A DNA stretch of 64,000 nucleotides from contig JAEKKI010000144.1 of NCBI GenBank assembly GCA_019510485.1, positions 1-64,000 on the forward strand, in the 5' to 3' direction. Made by a program: the position numbers and the translations under genes. Shown piece after piece: positions 60,062 through 64,000 of the stretch. The notes beneath the pieces were generated by a model. The model ran no database searches. It was not told the DNA's origin and saw nothing but the letters and a program-made list of their open reading frames with translations. The stretch comes from Catenulisporales bacterium (GTDB lineage: Bacteria; Actinomycetota; Actinomycetes; Streptomycetales; Catenulisporaceae). Numbering within the stretch: position 1 is the first letter of the stretch; every line of letters begins with the position of its first letter.

Positions 60062-60067
60062 ACGATA
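60062..60067 (-). promoter_or_regulatory. -10 element TATCGT of dapD
   Basis: Minus-strand TATCGT lies 7 nt before ATG 60054. Confidence 0.6.
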
Positions 60068-60144
60068 AGCGTTTCCGTTACGGTGGCCTGGCGGCGTTCA
60101 CACCGCAGGACGGATCTTTGCCTAGGCGGACGGAACGGGACGGA

Positions 60145-61089
60145 ATGGGTCAGCGCGGTCGCCCTGGTGGCGGGCAGGAGAGTACGGCGGGCCGGTCCCG
60201 GCACATCGGTGCCTGGGTGGTGACCGTCTTGCTGCTCGCCGTGGTCGGCACCGGCGGCTATTTCGTGTACCGGACGCTCAACGGCGGAATCCGTCCCGAG
60301 GACTGCACGGCCACCGGTACGGACGGCCAGTCGGTGACGATCAGCAACGACCGGATGGCGAACGCGGCCACGATCGCGGCGGTGGCGCGGGCCAAGGCCC
60401 TGCCGGAGCAGGCGACGATAATCGCCCTGGCCACCGCTCAGCAGGAGTCGAAGATCAGGAACCTGAGCGGCGGCGACCGGGACTCGATCGGGCTGTTCCA
60501 GCAGCGGCCGTCGCAGGGCTGGGGCACCGCAGACCAGATCGGCGATCCGGTGTACGCCTCCGGCAAGTTCTTCTACGCGCTGCTGAATGTGCGGAACTGG
60601 CAGACCGTGGGCGTCGGCAAGGCCGCGCAGTCGGTGCAGCGCAGCGCGGATCCCTCCGGCGAGTCGTACGCGCAGTGGGAGCAGATGGCCACCACCCTGG
60701 CCACCTCGGTCGACGGCAAGGCCGGAACCGCGCTGTCCTGCCGCTACAACGACCCGAAGCCGGCGGCCGAGACCCCGGGCGCCAACGGCCTGACGCCGCG
60801 CGCCTCGGCGCTCGGTACGGCGCTGGTGAAGCAGTTCAGCGCGAACGGCGCCGGGAACGCACCGCAGTACTCGCATTCCGCGGACGGACTGACGCTGCGG
60901 GTGGCGGCCAGGCAGGGCACCACCGATCCCCGGGTGCTGGCGGCGTGGGCGGTGGCGTCAGCGGAGAACCTGGACGTGGACCGGGTGCAGTACGCGGACC
61001 AGGTCTGGACCCGCGGCTCCGGCAAGTGGCAGACCACTTCGAAACCGATAGACGGCACGGTCGACGTCTCGGTGGTGAAGGGCGGCTGA
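60145..61089 (+). CDS. Membrane-anchored lysozyme-like hypothetical protein
   Basis: 314 residues. A basic start, one helix (HIGAWVVTVLLLAVVGTGGYFV) and an outside domain. IIALATAQQESKIRNLSGGD, then DSIGLFQQRPSQGWGT, resembles the catalytic-Glu region of lytic transglycosylase-like folds. Streptomyces homologues are often mislabelled heavy metal transporters. A cell-wall role is plausible but not shown. Two Cys (EDCTA, LSCRYN) could pair. It is divergent from dapD with a 90-bp gap. Confidence 0.75.
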   Translation: MGQRGRPGGGQESTAGRSRHIGAWVVTVLLLAVVGTGGYFVYRTLNGGIRPEDCTATGTDGQSVTISNDRMANAATIAAVARAKALPEQATIIALATAQQESKIRNLSGGDRDSIGLFQQRPSQGWGTADQIGDPVYASGKFFYALLNVRNWQTVGVGKAAQSVQRSADPSGESYAQWEQMATTLATSVDGKAGTALSCRYNDPKPAAETPGANGLTPRASALGTALVKQFSANGAGNAPQYSHSADGLTLRVAARQGTTDPRVLAAWAVASAENLDVDRVQYADQVWTRGSGKWQTTSKPIDGTVDVSVVKGG

Positions 61090-61133
61090 GCCGGCTGCGG
61101 AATTCCGCGAAGTTCACCTTTTCGACGGAGTTC

Positions 61134-61169
61134 CAATATCGGACGATCCAGTCAATATCGGCAGATATT
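61134..61169 (+). repeat. AT-rich control region with CAATATCGG repeats
   Basis: CAATATCGG occurs at 61134-61142 and 61153-61161, 19 bp apart. The second copy is part of the inverted repeat AATATC-GGCA-GATATT (61154-61169). The stretch is strikingly A/T-rich for this genome and lies about 105 bp upstream of the repeat-protein gene. Confidence 0.5.
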
Positions 61170-61273
61170 ACCTTCTCTTTACTCCTTTCGGCGTTTCCCG
61201 GGACGGGGTTCGTCCGTTGGGCAGGGGGCTGTCGCGGCGATGCGGCAGCCCCCACACCAAGGAGAACCAGGCA

Positions 61274-62125
61274 ATGAGCACCCTGAGCACCACGGTCCGG
61301 CGCGGCCTGGTCGTCACGGCGGCCGCGGTGGCCGCCGGTCCCATCGTCGGCGGCGTCGCCTCGGCGGCGACCGGGCCCACGATGACCGCCCCGCTGGACA
61401 CCGCGCCGATCTCGAACACCGCCACCTCCGCCGGCACCACGGCGCAGCAGGCCGCTGACACGCTGCCCGTGACCCGCATGGCGTCCGCCCCCGCGGGCCT
61501 GGGCGCGCTGCCGCTGGCCGGGCCGCTGACCCAGGGCCTGCCGGTGAGCGGGCTGACACAGAACCTGCCGCTGGCCGGCTCGGCGCCGTCGGCGCTCGGC
61601 GGCCTGCCGGTCGACGGGCTCACCGGCGGGCTGCCGGTCGGCGGGCTCACCGGCGGGCTGCCGGTGAGCGGGCTGACCAACGGGCTGCCCGTGGGCGGCC
61701 TGACCGGCGGCCTGCCGCTGGTCGGCGGACTGACCGCGGCGCACGCCCCCGCCCCGGCGGCCGCGCACCCGGCGACCCGCAGCCGGAAGACCGTGACGCC
61801 CCCGGCCGCCCCCGCCACGCCGGCCGCGCCCGCCCTGACCCCGGTCGGCGGCCCCACGCCGAACCACCCGACCGGTACGCCGGTGATGAGCGACATCCCG
61901 ATGGCGCCGGTGCCGCCGAGCACCTCCTCGCTGCCGCCGAACGCGAGCCTGCCGGAGCTGCCGGCCCTCGGCGGCCTGCTGGCCGCGCCGCAGACCTCGG
62001 GCGTCGGCTCGCCGAACGGCCCGTCGCTGCCGGTGGTCGGCCCGCTGCCGAGCACCGCGCTGCCGCTGGTGGGCCCGGTGACGCAGAGCGTGCCGGTGGT
62101 CGGCGGTCTGCTCGGGCACTTCTAA
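61274..62125 (+). CDS. Secreted low-complexity protein with GGLTGGLPV repeats
   Basis: 283 residues. The signal peptide RRGLVVTAAAVAAGPIVGGVA ends near ASA. The middle has about nine short repeats of the type GLTGGLPVG, GLTNGLPVG and GLTQNLPLA (about 85-155), then a Pro/Ala linker and a C-terminal half with LPELPALGGLL and PVVGPLPSTALPLVGPV, ending GGLLGHF. There is no sortase motif and no cysteine is evident. The repeats suggest a surface or extracellular assembly protein, like other actinobacterial secreted repeat proteins; no function is claimed. GGAGAA precedes ATG 61274. Confidence 0.8.
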   Translation: MSTLSTTVRRGLVVTAAAVAAGPIVGGVASAATGPTMTAPLDTAPISNTATSAGTTAQQAADTLPVTRMASAPAGLGALPLAGPLTQGLPVSGLTQNLPLAGSAPSALGGLPVDGLTGGLPVGGLTGGLPVSGLTNGLPVGGLTGGLPLVGGLTAAHAPAPAAAHPATRSRKTVTPPAAPATPAAPALTPVGGPTPNHPTGTPVMSDIPMAPVPPSTSSLPPNASLPELPALGGLLAAPQTSGVGSPNGPSLPVVGPLPSTALPLVGPVTQSVPVVGGLLGHF

Positions 62126-62161
62126 AGCAGGCTCTGACGCCTTCCCGAAGGCCCCTGGTAC

Positions 62162-62202
62162 GCCCCTGGTATGCGCGATGCAGCGCGTACCGGGGGCATT
62201 TT
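62162..62202 (+). terminator. Terminator after the repeat-protein gene
   Basis: A 15-bp stem with two G:U pairs (62162-62176 with 62183-62197) and a 6-nt loop is followed by ATTTTG. It isolates the fxsA locus from upstream transcription. Confidence 0.8.
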
Positions 62203-62237
62203 GCATTCCAGTAGCCCTACAAGTAGATCGAAGGACG

Positions 62238-62257
62238 AATCCCCCCTCGGGGGGATT
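62238..62257. promoter_or_regulatory. 20-bp palindrome upstream of fxsA
   Basis: AATCCCCCCTCGGGGGGATT is symmetric across its whole length except for the central TC. It lies about 88 bp before the fxsA ATG and 36 bp after the terminator tract. A TAATAC sequence (near 62294) follows as a possible -10. An operator or a hairpin are both possible. Confidence 0.5.
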
Positions 62258-62344
62258 ATCCTCACCCTTCCGCATGCTCCCGCCGGTTGGGCGTAATACA
62301 CCGCATGGCTGAAAACGTGTGAACCGTCCCACTGGGAGCCACGG

Positions 62345-62542
62345 ATGAAGCACCGCCACGGCAAGACGACAAGTGTCAGCTCGGATCTGGTGGACCTCAG
62401 CGAGGAGTCGCTGGCCGACGTCTTACGCTCGGTCTCGGCCGGCGAGGTGCGGTCGGAGGATGTCCACCGGCGCATCAGCCCACCTCGGGACGGCGATACC
62501 GTGCCGGTGCCGGTGGCCGCGTCGTTCAACTCGGCTGTGTGA
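62345..62542 (+). CDS. fxsA: FXSXX-COOH precursor protein FxsA
   Basis: 65 residues. The last five are FNSAV, fitting the F-x-S-x-x-COOH rule that defines this family. A charged leader (MKHRHGKTTSV), SSDLVDLSEESLADVLRSV, and then a variable linker precede the tail (VAASFNSAV). The protein is thought to be a ribosomally made substrate modified near its C-terminus by the radical SAM enzyme FxsB. The product has not been described as far as I know. fxsB begins inside its last codons (GTGA overlap), so the two are cotranslated. The start ATG 62345 follows GGGAGCCACGG. Confidence 0.9.
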   Translation: MKHRHGKTTSVSSDLVDLSEESLADVLRSVSAGEVRSEDVHRRISPPRDGDTVPVPVAASFNSAV

Positions 62543-64000
62543 CGGCGGTGCGCGCCGTGGTTCCATGGCCTGTGCCGGTGTCTCCCTTCCGGGAGTTCGT
62601 ACTGAAGGTGGCTGCCCGCTGCGACCTCGCGTGCGACCACTGCTACGTATATGAGGCGTCCGACAGCTCTTGGCGCGGCAAGCCGCGGTTCTCATCAGAG
62701 GCAGTAGTGCGGCGCACTGCGGAGCGGATCGCGGAGCATGCTGTCGCACACCGGCTGCCGATGGTGGCGGTGGTGCTGCACGGCGGGGAGCCGCTGCTGC
62801 TCGGCCATGATCGGATGCGCGGCGCGCTGGCCGTCTTGCGCGACACCATCGAAGGTGCGGGCTGCGCAGTGGATCTCCGCCTGCACACCAACGGAGTCCG
62901 GCTCGACGCCGAGTTCTGCGAACTGTTCCGGGAGTACCGCGTCCAGGTCGGGGTGTCCTTGGACGGTGATCGCGGCGCCAACGACCGGCACCGGCGGTTC
63001 GCCAACGGTGCGTCGAGCTACTCGCAGGCTCAACGCGCGGTGACACTGCTCCGCGATCAGTATCCCGACATATACGCCGGTGTGCTGTGCACCATCGACA
63101 TCCGCAACGATCCGATCGCCGTCTACGAGGCCGTGCGAGAAGCGTCACCGCCGCGCGCTGACTTCCTGCTCCCCCACGCGACGCACAGCGAGCCGCCGCT
63201 GAGCCTCGATCCGATGCGCGCCGACTACGCGGACTGGCTGCTGGCCGTGTTCGACCGGTGGGACGCCGACGGCCGTCCGTTCCCGGTCCGGTCGTTCACG
63301 GCGGTGCTGGACGCGTTCCGTGCGCTGCCGAGCGGGACCGAGTCGCTCGGGCTGGAGCCGGTGGATCTGGTCGTCGTGGAGACGGACGGAGCGCTCGAAC
63401 AGGTCGACTCGCTGAAGGTCGCCTATGACGGCGCCGCGGCTACCGGCTTCGACGTCTTCGAGCACTCCTTCGATGAAGCGTCTGCGCACCCCGGGTTTGC
63501 CGCGCGGCGACATGGATTGGCGGACCTCTGCGAAACCTGTCGGAGCTGCCCTGTGGTGGCGGTATGTGGCGGCGGACTGCGGACACATCGCTATAGCGCT
63601 GCTTCTCAAGACCCCTTCATGAACCCAAGCGTCTATTGCAGCGACCTTAAGAGCCTGATCATCGGAATCAAGGTGCGGACCCGGGCGCCGGCTGTCGCCC
63701 GGATCCCAGCCCAGCGCACGCTGGGACTGCCGGCGGACGTGGTGCACCAGTTGGCGCACGGATATGGCGACGCTAAAGCGATCACGCACCTGAATCGATT
63801 CCAGCGCTCTCTGCGCATACTGCTCCTCGCCAAAGTCTTCGCCGCGGCCGACGGCAACAGCGGCGCCCGCCAGGAAATGGTCGAAGCGGCTACTGCGACG
63901 CTCAAAGATCTCGACCGAACGCATAAGACAGCGCTCCACGAAGTCCTGGGACATCCCTACACCGCCGTCTGGGCACTGCGTTGCCTGGACGACGCGCAGT
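62539..64000 (+). CDS. fxsB: Radical SAM/SPASM protein FxsB, right end cut by window
   Basis: 487 codons are visible and the frame is open at the edge. The [4Fe-4S] SAM site is CDLACDHC (C28, C32, C35), GGEP is at 82-85, and LHTNG and GVSLDGD follow. The SPASM region has C331, C334, C337 and C343 (CETCRSC...CGGG), then FMNPSVYC with C367, binding auxiliary clusters. After about residue 400 the sequence (LNRFQRSLRILLLAKVF, then LHEVLGHPYTAVWALRC) resembles the start of the HExxH-type peptide-modification domain often fused to FxsB. HEVLGH here is not the HExxH motif itself, which would lie beyond the edge. GTG 62539 overlaps the fxsA stop. Confidence 0.9.
   Translation, partial: MTAVRAVVPWPVPVSPFREFVLKVAARCDLACDHCYVYEASDSSWRGKPRFSSEAVVRRTAERIAEHAVAHRLPMVAVVLHGGEPLLLGHDRMRGALAVLRDTIEGAGCAVDLRLHTNGVRLDAEFCELFREYRVQVGVSLDGDRGANDRHRRFANGASSYSQAQRAVTLLRDQYPDIYAGVLCTIDIRNDPIAVYEAVREASPPRADFLLPHATHSEPPLSLDPMRADYADWLLAVFDRWDADGRPFPVRSFTAVLDAFRALPSGTESLGLEPVDLVVVETDGALEQVDSLKVAYDGAAATGFDVFEHSFDEASAHPGFAARRHGLADLCETCRSCPVVAVCGGGLRTHRYSAASQDPFMNPSVYCSDLKSLIIGIKVRTRAPAVARIPAQRTLGLPADVVHQLAHGYGDAKAITHLNRFQRSLRILLLAKVFAAADGNSGARQEMVEAATATLKDLDRTHKTALHEVLGHPYTAVWALRCLDDAQ

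Noticed and set aside
1-64000. CRISPR arrays, insertion sequences, prophage or rRNA genes
   Set aside because: I saw no regularly spaced repeats of CRISPR size, no transposase or integrase motifs, and no rRNA-like sequence.

Overview
The window is very GC-rich, densely coded DNA from an actinobacterium. The evidence is GTG starts, many leaderless genes, an ESX-type secretion locus, NAD-glutamate dehydrogenase, DUF3117 and DUF5679 proteins, and SigE/RseA/TatB. The 49-60 kb block (tatB, anti-sigma, sigE, O-methyltransferase, DUF3117, DivIVA-like, folP, LOG, dapE, dapD) resembles, from memory, the Rv1201c-Rv1224 neighbourhood of Mycobacterium tuberculosis. The FxsA/FxsB pair, the shared-ATPase style sugar importer and the UPF0182 protein suggest a filamentous relative of Streptomyces, perhaps Catenulisporales. 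That genus-level placement is a guess.

Layout. 0-4 kb: end of a type VII secretion locus (eccC 3' part, eccB, an eccE-like gene). 3.6-16.4 kb: housekeeping and metabolism (M20 peptidase, membrane protein, HMCES/YedK, aroA-rsgA, NAD-GDH, tryptophan 2,3-dioxygenase) and a broken XRE regulator. 16.8-22.2 kb: FtsX/MacB-type ABC exporter, then an FAD oxidoreductase behind three palindromic operators and a MarR gene. 22.2-26.6 kb: initiator tRNA and a ketone-body operon (3-hydroxybutyrate dehydrogenase, GAF/PucR regulator, scoA, scoB). 26.6-30.9 kb: DeoR regulator and a sugar importer (binding protein plus two permeases). 30.9-34.7 kb: PadR-controlled ABC exporter and a second initiator tRNA. 34.7-44.8 kb: UPF0182 protein, broken PPA1309 gene, YlbL protease, moaE, epimerase, zincin, SprT/M48-like peptidase, a phased DnaA-box array, enoyl-CoA hydratase and a DUF5679 zinc ribbon. 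44.8-50.5 kb: ThiF/TOMM-like protein, secreted phosphoesterase, NicO transporter, TatB. 50.6-60 kb: sigE region and lysine/DAP genes. 60-64 kb: lysozyme-like membrane protein, a secreted repeat protein, and the start of an FXSXX-COOH peptide-modification locus (fxsA plus a radical SAM/SPASM fxsB cut by the right edge).

Two themes cross the window. First, at least sixteen genes have a TANNNT hexamer 6-8 nt before the start codon, the signature of leaderless transcripts. Second, three genes (XRE regulator, PPA1309, sigE) are disrupted by short frame-changing lesions while their neighbours are intact. Because sigE and PPA1309 are normally intact core genes, sequencing or assembly error must be excluded before calling them pseudogenes. 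The least understood system is the fxsA-fxsB locus at the right edge.
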